64,000 nucleotides of DNA, from positions 1 to 64,000 of the forward strand of contig JAPOXO010000012.1 of the NCBI GenBank assembly GCA_026707045.1, read 5' to 3'. A program made the position numbers and the translations under genes. The DNA is from Gammaproteobacteria bacterium. Lineage in GTDB: Bacteria > Pseudomonadota > Gammaproteobacteria > Pseudomonadales > Azotimanducaceae. Each line of letters starts with the position of its first letter. The first letter of the stretch is position 1. Under the pieces are notes generated by a model. The model had not been told where the DNA came from. It was given only the letters and a program-made list of their open reading frames with translations, and searched no databases. Of the stretch, positions 28,501-36,015 are shown piece after piece.

Positions 28501-29363
28501 AACCTGATTCTTGGGTGATCTATGACATAAGCACAAACTGGTCGTGTTGCAGTGCAATGACTTCGAATGTAGACGTTGACGGAGACGGACAAAATGAACT
28601 GCTTTGGGGTGGAAATCGCTGGCCCACATTGGGCAGCGGAGGAGCGTTGCTTGCCACGGCGGAACAGCTTGAAGCGACTTCAATAATTCAACGATTTATT
28701 ATCGGCGATACCGATAACTTTGAAGGCTATGTAATTGGTTATCTGCAAGTCTTGATGGATGCAGCATTCTTCTCGGTCATACGAGGAAATGAAAGGGTTG
28801 ATGGTACCGGGCATTCGGTCGCATCCGTGGGCGACTTGAATGGCGACGGTGGTACCGATTTGGCGATTGGAGCTCCGTTAACCGGACACGAGGAGACAAG
28901 CCCAGGCTATGTGTATCTTCTCTACTCGGATGAAATCGAACCATTGGATGAAATACACGGCTACGATGATCGTTATTCCAACTTGCACGACATTACCGGT
29001 GACCAAGATGGGGACGGGATTTCCAATACCGTCGATCGCGACGACGACCACGATACACGTCGAGACCAGCTAGACTTGTTCCCGTTGTTGGAATCGGAAG
29101 TTCAAGACGTCGATGAGGATGGTTGGGGTGATAATTTTGATGCATTTCCGGGTGACTTCTCGGAGTGGTTCGATGATGATGAAGACGATTTGGGCAACAA
29201 CGAAGACGAAGATGACGACGCCGACGGTATTCTGGATGCCGAGGATGAGTATCCAAGGGATACGGACAACGATGGTGTCATGAATCGCTTCGACGATGAC
29301 GACGACGGCGATGGTGTCCTAGATGAGGACGATGCTGAGCCTTACAATCCAGATGTCTCGTAG
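25521..29363 (+). CDS. Secreted zinc metalloprotease with calcium-binding TSP3-like repeats and FG-GAP propeller
   Basis: About 1280 residues. Starts GTG 25521 or TTG 25524 lie 4-7 bases after AGGAG; an in-frame GTG at 25482 lacks such a site. A signal segment (CLVTLFVAISCASVSA) follows about 30 charged residues. The catalytic domain carries HEIGHILGLGH (HExxHxxGxxH, about residue 353) with a downstream TVMAYSQ Met-turn-like region, placing it with metzincins. Next come about six acidic DTDGDGVGDN/FPxDPNE repeats of thrombospondin type 3 style (about 450-595), then FG-GAP repeats forming a propeller, then a second acidic repeat block at the C-terminus. It should be calcium-stabilised outside the cell. 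No barrel is present, so the type II secretion system is the probable route. Confidence 0.85.
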   Translation: MLITNRTTTCRVGRFSKIKTDKGRHITYSFSYLAKCLVTLFVAISCASVSANGNRIYIECPCTVERTEDGQLAITAGFRSFRGVETDRLRFDVFARENRNDRSRTYIGNVLVEELVPALVEDAEPADSMTEIKTYYGEFAPGIETTSALNNEQFLQIVLYRNWNRSGGYQDQVWGEDPVLVKEPFSTNELDYLLDSDEDGVSDLNEVAQGTDPQDANSIPEGATIDVLGLYSRGFAEFHSEDPYARIVHIMETTNSIAENSGLQFEFRLVGMMETEVDDYNNFSAINIFDMKEEGDRHGADIAVVFKGASDAIQFICGYTYINGWGMRGLMPLTDDRIYTAYVLTACPTDTTAHEIGHILGLGHAERQNEIGSFRWARGHAVADEFHTVMAYSQGESKSTVFSNPDLEACYNHPCGIDINAELAANAVLALNAVQWQFEEIRPSFPDTDGDGFVDPVDAVPDDGTEWLDTDGDGIGNGSDDDDDGDGIADTFDAFPLDDSEFLDSDEDGVGNNADVFPFDPDEQYDTDGDGVGDNGDPFPLDPNEWADTDGDGVGDNTDLFPEDPNEAYDTDGDGVGNNADSDDDNDGTEDELDAYPLDPNKTEMASWQLVGENVGDWTGNEVGPIGDIDGDGELEFFIAALNWDRDELENAGIIYVVSHADLATIDELDGTADRIIQLANVSQAPNSWVIMGGSEFAFLGWSPTTGDIDGDGQPEFLVGALGATHTVDETEIASGSAYVLFTDEFGLMDEADGVVDRRIGLENFDAGSRSVQVVGSVQLASVGTGVSAGDADGNGRDDLLIGAAGLNDDSGAAYLVWDSLLMADDEDPESFSQIFNVDDAVSNGDIIAIYGDPGDDIGSDVSLQGDYDGDGIPEFTVSGRNYGNENSGAIFIMPIDQLKTADYADGERDGRIKPENVQTTPNTWTIEGFPASTFGLTFTADGDLNGDGKTEILVRHEDLIWGGYVISGAELEASDLEDYSADQRIEIHNTRRQPDSWVIYDISTNWSCCSAMTSNVDVDGDGQNELLWGGNRWPTLGSGGALLATAEQLEATSIIQRFIIGDTDNFEGYVIGYLQVLMDAAFFSVIRGNERVDGTGHSVASVGDLNGDGGTDLAIGAPLTGHEETSPGYVYLLYSDEIEPLDEIHGYDDRYSNLHDITGDQDGDGISNTVDRDDDHDTRRDQLDLFPLLESEVQDVDEDGWGDNFDAFPGDFSEWFDDDEDDLGNNEDEDDDADGILDAEDEYPRDTDNDGVMNRFDDDDDGDGVLDEDDAEPYNPDVS

Positions 29364-29456
29364 GAGTCTGACGCAAGCACTCGATAGTTGAAAGGCCGAT
29401 TGTGCGCACCGAGCGAAACCGGAACCTATAGTTCTTTCGGTCGCTTTTGAATTTGT

Positions 29457-29485
29457 CTGGGGTCAAGCAATTGCCTTGACCCCAG
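29457..29485. terminator. Perfect 11-bp hairpin after the metalloprotease gene
   Basis: CTGGGGTCAAG and CTTGACCCCAG are perfect 11-bp arms around a 7-nt loop, about 94 bases after the stop at 29363. No clear T-tract follows on the plus strand. It would act as a transcript end or stabilising stem. The sequence also recalls single-copy REP-like elements, but no second copy or transposase was seen in the window. Confidence 0.5.
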
Positions 29486-29552
29486 TTTCACATTCTGCAA
29501 ATTCTCCAACGAAATCGAATCGAGGCCCACAGCCTGTACTGGCCGTTTATTC

Positions 29553-29578
29553 TGAATTAATTAACTGGTGTTAATTCA
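29553..29578. promoter_or_regulatory. TGAATTAA/TTAATTCA inverted repeat
   Basis: Perfect 8-bp arms around a 10-nt spacer lie 22 bases before the TTG at 29600. An AT-rich dyad in this place may be an operator for the small gene and the protease after it. No regulator is recognised. Confidence 0.3.
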
Positions 29579-29599
29579 AGCATTTCGAGGTTTGAATCA

Positions 29600-29785
29600 T
29601 TGAAGGAGATTTCAGAAGAGGATCGAAGCGTTCGACGACTAACGACGCGAATTTTCGATATTGGCTCCCTTGTATTGGTGGCAAGCAGCTTGATTACTAG
29701 CTATTGCACTGGAAAAGAACGTGAACTGGCAAAAAGCATGGTGGAGAAATATCGGAGTATGGAGGAAACACCGTCAAAAGATTGA
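29600..29785 (+). CDS. Possible 61-residue single-pass membrane protein, hypothetical
   Basis: A TTG start lies 9 bases after GAGG. The product has a charged N-terminus (KEISEEDRSVRR), one hydrophobic helix (about residues 20-36, IGSLVLVASSLITSYC) and a charged Lys/Glu-rich tail. The stop is 58 bases before the serine protease start. The rest of the 480-bp spacer (29364-29843) holds the hairpins noted at 29457 and 29553. The short length and TTG start make it uncertain. No family is recognised. Confidence 0.4.
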   Translation: MKEISEEDRSVRRLTTRIFDIGSLVLVASSLITSYCTGKERELAKSMVEKYRSMEETPSKD

Positions 29786-29843
29786 TTGCAAGCCTGAGTT
29801 CCTTGGATTAAGTACTCCATAGCGATGGTTCGAAGAGATTCTC

Positions 29844-31979
29844 TTGACTAGATTTGCACGGCTGAACTGCTTCATTGGCAGCTGTCTTTTGGCTGGCATA
29901 TATCTTTCAACGGCAGCAAGTGCTGAGGTCGGCTCTGCCTCAGGATCTTTCAATCCCAATCCACCCAAGGTCGAACCGCTTCCAGAAATTGTGTTTCAGC
30001 CATGGCAGAAGTCCGAACTGAAACTGCCGCTGCCTCCTCTCTTGGCATCAGAACGGTCGGAGTTTCAAGATGAACCGGGAGATGGCAAGGAGAGAATCGG
30101 AATCCATCGAAGTGTTCCGTTTTCGATGATGGGTGACATTTTGGACAAACTCAAGTGGCACGGATACAAGGACGGCATCGTGGCCTATGCAACCATCTCC
30201 TCTCCCGAAGCAAAGTCGATCAGAGTTCAGTTGGATCTAGTCTTGCCCCCCAATTCACAACTAGTGTTTTACGGGTTGAACCTACAAGACGAACGAGTGG
30301 CGCTTGATTCGCTTTCGACGAGTGACAAGAAGAGGGAAGAATCCAAGTATTGGATCCCTCCTGCCACTGGTGAAAAAGTGGGTATAGAGATTCGGCTACC
30401 GAGCACTGGTGAAATTTCCAAGCTCGAGATTTCCATTCTGAAAGTTGGACATCGCTTCCGTTCGACACAGTCAGACGACGCAGCAGCATTTGAATTGGAG
30501 TGCGACAACCATTCGGAGGCAGCTTGTGGCATCGACAACGGTTCAATCGAATTGGGCACCGTGAAATCCACCGTAAAGTTGGTATGGGACGACTCGGAAT
30601 ACACGTACATTTGTTCGGGTGTACTGATGAATGTGGAGGATGGTGAGGACGTATTTCGTCCTTACATTCTGACGGCGCATCACTGTATCTCAGATGAAGC
30701 TTCGGCCGACAATCTCGTCGTGCATTGGTTCTACGAAACGGAGTCCTGTAGCTCCTCAACGACAAGCTCCGATTTCACGCGGACTTTCGGAGGAGCTGAT
30801 GTGCTGGAGGCGCGAACTCAAGAGGATATGTCACTCCTCGAACTCGAACGGGATGCTCCGGCGGATGCTTTTTACGCGGGATGGGCGACATCGAACGTGA
30901 TTTTCAACCGCGCCGTGAACGGTGCGCATCATCCGGACGGAGTGCTCAAGAAATACTTCACGGGGACGTCGCAGGGCAGTCAGACGGTGCAAGTATGCAG
31001 CGACGAAGAAGGGGAAGACTGCTTTACGCTTGTAGATGGCATACGGATTGCAATGGACGAAGGTGCTGCTGAGGCCGGAAGTAGCGGATCGGGGCTATTC
31101 GAGGAAATCGACGGAGAAGAGGTTTACGTGGGAGTTCTGTCTGCGACTGGTGAAGGATGCGACAACCAAGATGCCTTCTTTGGTAGATTCGAGAACTTTT
31201 ACCCGCACATTACAACTTGGTTTGATCCGGAAATCGACGATTCCGAGCCACCCCCAGATACTCCACCAGAGGATGACCATGGCGATACCTCCGATGACGC
31301 AACCACTCTTGTACTTGGTGAAATGGCTCAGGGCGAGCTCGAAGAGTCAGGTGATGTTGACGTCTTTGAGATCACGATTGCAAGACGTGGCATGCTAACC
31401 GTGTACACAGAAGGCAGCACTGATACCGAGGGAAAAATTGTCGATGCCGAGGGGACATTTGAAGAAACTGACGACGACTCTGGAGAAGGATGGAATTTTC
31501 GTCTTGAAGTCGCGGTTGAACCTGGAACCTACTACGTCGAGGTGAGCGGATGGGGGGAATCCACAGGAGAATACGAACTGTACACGTCGTTTGTTGTAGA
31601 CGATGACCATGGCGACGATGAGGAGACGGCCACCAAAATAATGTCCTCGGCCATAAGTTGGAACTATGACACGCCGGGAAAAATCGACGAAGCAATCGAC
31701 GTGGATGCGTTTGAAATAGAGTTGAAGCACAACTCCCGGATTACTGTGTTCACTGAGGGTTCTACAGACACAATTGGAAGTCTCAAGTACGAAAACGGAG
31801 ATCTTGTGGACGAAAATGATGACGCCTCGGTTGACGACAAGAATTTTCACATAAGTGGAGTAGTTGAACCAGGATTCTTCTATCTGTTTATCGAAGGGCG
31901 ACTTGAAGAATCCGACGAAGATGAAGAAGACGAAGATGAAGCGACGTACAAATTGAAGGTCGTGATTACTACGGAATGA
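29844..31979 (+). CDS. Secreted trypsin-like serine protease (lysyl endopeptidase-like) with two PPC domains
   Basis: 711 residues from TTG 29844 (AAGAG 7-12 bases upstream; no better start). Residues 1-28 are a signal peptide (FIGSCLLAGIYLSTAASA). A beta-rich prodomain of about 200 residues precedes the catalytic domain. The triad is visible as TAHHC (His about 279), ED in QEDMSLLELE (Asp about 327) and GSSGSGLF (Ser about 413); several Cys pairs fit the lysyl endopeptidase group. Two PPC (bacterial pre-peptidase C-terminal) domains follow at about 475-580 and 585-705, each with DDHGD and an EGSTDT strand. Residues that would decide Lys specificity cannot be assigned safely. Export through the Sec pathway and type II secretion is inferred. 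Confidence 0.85.
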   Translation: MTRFARLNCFIGSCLLAGIYLSTAASAEVGSASGSFNPNPPKVEPLPEIVFQPWQKSELKLPLPPLLASERSEFQDEPGDGKERIGIHRSVPFSMMGDILDKLKWHGYKDGIVAYATISSPEAKSIRVQLDLVLPPNSQLVFYGLNLQDERVALDSLSTSDKKREESKYWIPPATGEKVGIEIRLPSTGEISKLEISILKVGHRFRSTQSDDAAAFELECDNHSEAACGIDNGSIELGTVKSTVKLVWDDSEYTYICSGVLMNVEDGEDVFRPYILTAHHCISDEASADNLVVHWFYETESCSSSTTSSDFTRTFGGADVLEARTQEDMSLLELERDAPADAFYAGWATSNVIFNRAVNGAHHPDGVLKKYFTGTSQGSQTVQVCSDEEGEDCFTLVDGIRIAMDEGAAEAGSSGSGLFEEIDGEEVYVGVLSATGEGCDNQDAFFGRFENFYPHITTWFDPEIDDSEPPPDTPPEDDHGDTSDDATTLVLGEMAQGELEESGDVDVFEITIARRGMLTVYTEGSTDTEGKIVDAEGTFEETDDDSGEGWNFRLEVAVEPGTYYVEVSGWGESTGEYELYTSFVVDDDHGDDEETATKIMSSAISWNYDTPGKIDEAIDVDAFEIELKHNSRITVFTEGSTDTIGSLKYENGDLVDENDDASVDDKNFHISGVVEPGFFYLFIEGRLEESDEDEEDEDEATYKLKVVITTE

Positions 31980-32077
31980 TTGGTTGAACAATTGCAAAAT
32001 TTATGTATGTGAATAGGTTGTGTACAAGGCGTTTAGCTAGCCAGTTCACCCTGAAACCTCCTAATCAAGGGCGATGA

Positions 32078-32104
32078 TTGGTCGCTCGATTGTCCTCATA
32101 TAAT
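32078..32104 (+). promoter_or_regulatory. Sigma70-type promoter of the metal efflux permease
   Basis: A perfect TATAAT at 32099-32104 has TTGGTC at 32078-32083 (15-bp gap, short but usable). Transcription from it would begin near 32111, exactly at the ATG of the 19-codon leader ORF, so the message may be leaderless. Confidence 0.45.
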
Positions 32105-32110
32105 GCAGCG

Positions 32111-32170
32111 ATGAAATTGCAGATACCAACAAGTAAAGAAAAGCCACCTCGGGCGTTTCGTAAACCGTGA
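32111..32170 (+). CDS. Possible 19-residue leader peptide coupled to the permease gene
   Basis: ATG 32111 opens a 19-codon frame (MKLQIPTSKEKPPRAFRKP), rich in Lys, Arg and Pro. It ends at TGA 32168-32170, which overlaps the permease GTG (32167-32169) as GTGA. The permease start itself has no Shine-Dalgarno site, so re-initiation after this peptide would explain its translation. Direct evidence is only the arrangement; chance is possible for so short a frame. Confidence 0.4.
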   Translation: MKLQIPTSKEKPPRAFRKP

Positions 32171-33516
32171 ATAGCCTTCTTGCTCTAGGAACAAATCTCC
32201 TTCAATTCCTGTGGCAGTCGATGCTCATGCTCGCGCCCATCTTGTTGCTAGGTCTGTTCCTATCTGGACTCTTTCATGTATTCATTTCACGGCAAGCAAT
32301 ACTCAAATGGCTAAAGAAGGACGACCTTAAAGCAATCAGTACAAGTGCAGCAATCGGCGTGCCGATTCCGCTGTGTAGTTGTTCCGTGTTGCCGGTTGTG
32401 GCGGAAATGCGCAACAAGGGAGCTTCCCGATCCTCGTGCATGTCGTTCCTGATCACCGCTCCGGAAACTGGGGCGGACTCCATTTTGATAACCAACGTGT
32501 TCTTTGGATGGGTAGCCGCGATCGCGAGACCTCTGGTTTCATTTGTCACAGCTGTAGTCGCTGGTTTGACCTGCGCACGACTTGCAAGAGACGAAGAGAG
32601 AGAGAGCAAACCGGAAATTGTTGATGATTGTTACGAGGCAAGCGACACCACGTTCGAAGACCAAAGCCTGAACACAAGTGCAGCAGAAACAGATGATTGC
32701 TGTGCCGGAGAATCCCCCAATTCAGGACACCAATATCTGGTTCCGAAGGAAGAGGATTGCTATGTGAGTTTTTCTCGATTGCGAGAAGCTACGGCAAGTT
32801 CTTACCGTGCATTGCGTAGGATGCAATTTCTGCAAGTGCTTCGTCCAAAATCGACACGATCTATCCATCAGCCCATTGCACTAGCCGAAGAGTCGAAATT
32901 TGTTTCGGAATCGAAAGACACGGAGCCGCTCACCCTTCAGAAGGTCGCTCGACACATTTTCCGCTATGGTTTTGTTGATATTGCTGACGATATTCTGTTC
33001 GCCCTGCTGATAGGCATACTGCTCGGTGGCATCATCTACTTGGCTGTCCCAGGCGACTGGATGAGTCACGAATACGCAAAGTGGATTTCCTATCCCGTCA
33101 TGCTGCTTGTAGCTGTACCTCTATACATATGCGCAAGTGCGAGTACTCCAATAGCTGCTGCACTTGTAGCCAAGGGGATTAGCCCAGGGGCGGCGTTAAT
33201 TTTCTTGATGACTGGTCCAGCAACCAATACTGCGACAATTTCCGTAATCCTCAGCCAGTTCGGCTCACGATTCGCATCGATCTATGTGATCGTAGTAATG
33301 GCAGTTACTGTCATAGTTGGAATCGGAATCGATTTTCTATTGCTAGCCACTGGATTGCAACTGATCGTAAACCTTGAACATGATCACTCCCACACAGTAC
33401 AGGTCATACAGTGGGTGTCTGTAATAGCGTTCACCGGACTCGTGGTCTGGCGTTTTAGTAACGGCGCATTTCGGAAGGGTTGGCGCGACATGCTGGGCAA
33501 TTTACGGTCTTGGTAG
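32167..33516 (+). CDS. SO_0444/ArsP-type permease (putative Cu/Zn or other metal(loid) efflux)
   Basis: 449 residues. Two four-helix halves surround a long cytoplasmic loop. The first half has the family signature GVPIPLCSCSVLP and the following ITAPETGADS; the second half has the matching ASASTPIAAALVAKG and MTGPATNTATIS blocks, an internal duplication typical of this permease family. The loop carries Cys and His groups (DDCCAGESPNSGH, EEDCY) that could bind metal. The family includes ArsP-like exporters and the SO_0444 Cu/Zn efflux group; the substrate here is not proven. The GTG start without a ribosome site fits coupling to the leader ORF. Confidence 0.85.
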   Translation: MNSLLALGTNLLQFLWQSMLMLAPILLLGLFLSGLFHVFISRQAILKWLKKDDLKAISTSAAIGVPIPLCSCSVLPVVAEMRNKGASRSSCMSFLITAPETGADSILITNVFFGWVAAIARPLVSFVTAVVAGLTCARLARDEERESKPEIVDDCYEASDTTFEDQSLNTSAAETDDCCAGESPNSGHQYLVPKEEDCYVSFSRLREATASSYRALRRMQFLQVLRPKSTRSIHQPIALAEESKFVSESKDTEPLTLQKVARHIFRYGFVDIADDILFALLIGILLGGIIYLAVPGDWMSHEYAKWISYPVMLLVAVPLYICASASTPIAAALVAKGISPGAALIFLMTGPATNTATISVILSQFGSRFASIYVIVVMAVTVIVGIGIDFLLLATGLQLIVNLEHDHSHTVQVIQWVSVIAFTGLVVWRFSNGAFRKGWRDMLGNLRSW

Positions 33517-33683
33517 CGGAGCTCCGACTAGGTTCTTTGCACATTCAGCCTTAGGATCAACTCTCTTTCCTTCGAATTTCTTGTCATATCGCTATGATCG
33601 CCGCAACGTGCCAAGGCTTCAATCTACATTTCATTGAAGTTGGCTTTCCGCTGCACTGCTCGAACCTTGGTTGAGTTGAAACG

Positions 33684-34400
33684 ATGGCCGATTCAGTGAG
33701 CAAAGGTAGAGCTCTCACGGGATTGCAAGAGAGACTAGGCTATCACTTCAAGGATGAGGACCTACTCATTCAAGCTCTGACACACTCGAGTCGTGGACCT
33801 CAAAACAACGAGCGTCTTGAGTTTTTAGGAGACGCGGTATTGAAATTTGTTCTCTCACACTATCTATTCGGCGCATTGAGTCAAGCTGGGGAAGGGGAAC
33901 TCACCAAAGAACGAGCATCTTTGGAAACAAATGCTCGTTTGGCACAGATTGCCTGTGACTTGGACGTAGCGTCACTAGTTAGGCTGGGTAAAGGTGCTCA
34001 AAAAGATGGAATTTCGACGAATGAAGGACTGCTTGCCGGTGTTGTGGAAGCAATTATCGCAGCCATCTATTTGGATGGAAGTCTAGATGACGTTGTGAAT
34101 CTAATTCACAGACATCTCGACTTGAATTGGAATTCCTCCGATTCAAGAGGTAGTCGCATGCCCCATGTGGGACGAGCGTTACTTCACCCCAAAACGGAAT
34201 TGCAGGAATTGACCATCAAGAAATTTGGTGTGTATCCAATCTACTCAAACCACAAATCGCAATCTACTGAGAATGAACTCATTTGGGGAGCCAGATGCGA
34301 AATTCCTAATTCAAAGCTGGAAACTGAAGGTGAGGCGGCAAACATTCAGGCAGCCGAGACGATCGCGGCTCAAAAAATGTTGGCTCTGATTCAGAAGTGA
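33684..34400 (+). CDS. rnc: Ribonuclease III
   Basis: 238 residues; cuts double-stranded RNA in rRNA precursor and mRNA processing. The nuclease signature NERLEFLGDAVL is at about residue 38, and the second metal-binding Glu lies in EAIIAAIYLDG. The dsRNA-binding domain starts at PKTELQELTIKKFG; its C-terminal Lys-rich helix is somewhat divergent (EGEAANIQAAETIAAQKML). The ATG at 33684 is the only good start. The stop overlaps era as GTGA. The lepB gene usually found upstream is absent; a metal permease lies there. Confidence 0.95.
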   Translation: MADSVSKGRALTGLQERLGYHFKDEDLLIQALTHSSRGPQNNERLEFLGDAVLKFVLSHYLFGALSQAGEGELTKERASLETNARLAQIACDLDVASLVRLGKGAQKDGISTNEGLLAGVVEAIIAAIYLDGSLDDVVNLIHRHLDLNWNSSDSRGSRMPHVGRALLHPKTELQELTIKKFGVYPIYSNHKSQSTENELIWGARCEIPNSKLETEGEAANIQAAETIAAQKMLALIQK

Positions 34401-35296
34401 AGGAACAGACCAAATCTGGCTTCGTCGCCATCGTCGGCCGTCCCAACGTAGGCAAGTCAACGTTGCTCAATCACATTCTGGGATTCAAATTGAGCATCAC
34501 ATCAAGAAAACCACAGACCACACGCCACCGACTTTTGGGAATATTTACACAAGACGACCTTCAGATGGTCTTTGTCGACACTCCGGGTCTGAATGCAAAG
34601 TTTGAAAAGCAATCCAGCGAAATGGATCGATTTATGAATCATCAAGCTGTTGGCGTGTTGTCTGATGTTGACATATGTCTACATGTTATGGATGCTCGCG
34701 GATGGCGTGAAGAAGACGACAACGTTGTTCGCCACTTGGTTTCGGCGAATGTCCGCTCAATCTGTGCGATGAACAAGGTGGATCGCGTCAATCCAAAACC
34801 AAAGTTGCTTCCAGTGATGAAACTCGCGAGTGAGAAACATCCTTACGATGAAATCATTCCCATTTCTGCCCTCAAAAACGATGGACTAGAGGTATTGATA
34901 AATCAGGTCGGAAAGCGTTTGCCGCAAGGTCCTCACTTGTATTCTGAGAAGGAAATTACTGACCGACCCGTAAGATTTCTAGTGGCAGAAATGATTCGAG
35001 AAAAAGTAGTTCGCCAGCTGGGCGATGAGTTGCCATATCGTACGACTGTGGTCGTCGAATCATTCTCTGAACAAGCGAAAGTAACTTCAATCGATGCAGT
35101 AATATATGTGGAGAAAGAAAGCCAAAAAGGAATTGTCATTGGCAAAGCGGGAAGTCGCCTGAAGTCCATCGGAACAGCGTCTCGCCAGTCCATTGAGAGT
35201 TTTCTCCACAAACAGGTTTTTCTCAATGTCGTCGTGCGCGTACATCGGGGTTGGACAAACGAACGGCTCGCACTGGCATCCCTAGGTTATCAATGA
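34397..35296 (+). CDS. era: GTPase Era
   Basis: 299 residues. G1 GRPNVGKSTLLNH, G3 DTPG and G4 NKVD are intact. The C-terminal KH domain has VIGKAGSRLKSIG and ends LFLNVVVRVHRGWTNE-like before ASLGYQ. Era binds the 3' end of 16S rRNA and helps 30S assembly. It starts at GTG 34397 inside the rnc stop and its own stop overlaps the recO ATG, so the three are translated in a coupled series. Confidence 0.96.
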   Translation: MKEQTKSGFVAIVGRPNVGKSTLLNHILGFKLSITSRKPQTTRHRLLGIFTQDDLQMVFVDTPGLNAKFEKQSSEMDRFMNHQAVGVLSDVDICLHVMDARGWREEDDNVVRHLVSANVRSICAMNKVDRVNPKPKLLPVMKLASEKHPYDEIIPISALKNDGLEVLINQVGKRLPQGPHLYSEKEITDRPVRFLVAEMIREKVVRQLGDELPYRTTVVVESFSEQAKVTSIDAVIYVEKESQKGIVIGKAGSRLKSIGTASRQSIESFLHKQVFLNVVVRVHRGWTNERLALASLGYQ

Positions 35297-36015
35297 TTGC
35301 CACAGGAAAGAGTGACCACTGTGTTCTTCTCCACAGGCGACCATACTCGGATTCGAGGTGGTTGGTTGACTATCTGACCGTCCATCATGGTCGCGTGTCG
35401 GGTATTCAGAGACAGGTAGCAAGCCATCGACACGGACTGGAACTGTTCACTGAGTACCACATTTCATGGCGAGGCAAGAGCCAGTTGGTGACTATCACGC
35501 GTTGCGACCTTGAACGTTCTTTCCGCGTGGGCGGCCGCAAGCTTTACTTGGGCCTCTACATGAACGAGTTGATTGTTCGAACTACCAGGCCGGAAGAGGA
35601 AGTCGAAGGATTGTATGAAGCGTATGTTCAGTCAATCGAATCCATTGGCAGCGAGGATTCGGATGTTGAACCGATATTGCGAGACTTCGAACGTGCCCTG
35701 CTTAGAGGACTAGGCTACGAAATAGTGTTTGATTACGAATTGGCCGAAGGACGAAGGGTCGAACCAGAATTGCACTATCAGTTTGTTCCTGATGGTGGAT
35801 TTCAACGAGTTGAGTCTTATGTCGATGGCAGAATCCAGGGTGCATCGCTTCTTGCGATTGCAAGCAATGACTATGATTTGCCGCGTACTAGACAGGTAGC
35901 AAAAAGTGTCTTGCGAACCGCGTTGCAACATCGGGTAGGCAATCAGCCAATTATCTCGAGATCACTCTTCGGAGCCCAACACTCGCAAAACACAGCTGCT
36001 CCCGCATTGTCATGA
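35293..36015 (+). CDS. recO: DNA repair protein RecO
   Basis: 240 residues from ATG 35293, which overlaps the era stop (ATGA). The N-terminal OB fold is recognisable in VLLHRRPYSDSRWLVDYLTVHHGRVSGIQRQ, and the helical domain with LLRGLGYEIVFDYELAEGR follows. It loads RecA onto gaps with RecF/RecR. An earlier frame start at 35251 would lie within era and was not chosen. The stop overlaps relA. Confidence 0.92.
   Translation: MIATGKSDHCVLLHRRPYSDSRWLVDYLTVHHGRVSGIQRQVASHRHGLELFTEYHISWRGKSQLVTITRCDLERSFRVGGRKLYLGLYMNELIVRTTRPEEEVEGLYEAYVQSIESIGSEDSDVEPILRDFERALLRGLGYEIVFDYELAEGRRVEPELHYQFVPDGGFQRVESYVDGRIQGASLLAIASNDYDLPRTRQVAKSVLRTALQHRVGNQPIISRSLFGAQHSQNTAAPALS

Noticed and set aside
26600..29300. 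Long minus-strand frames with His/Arg-rich products
   Set aside because: They are antisense to the acidic Asp-rich repeats of the metalloprotease; such repeats leave the opposite strand open by composition.
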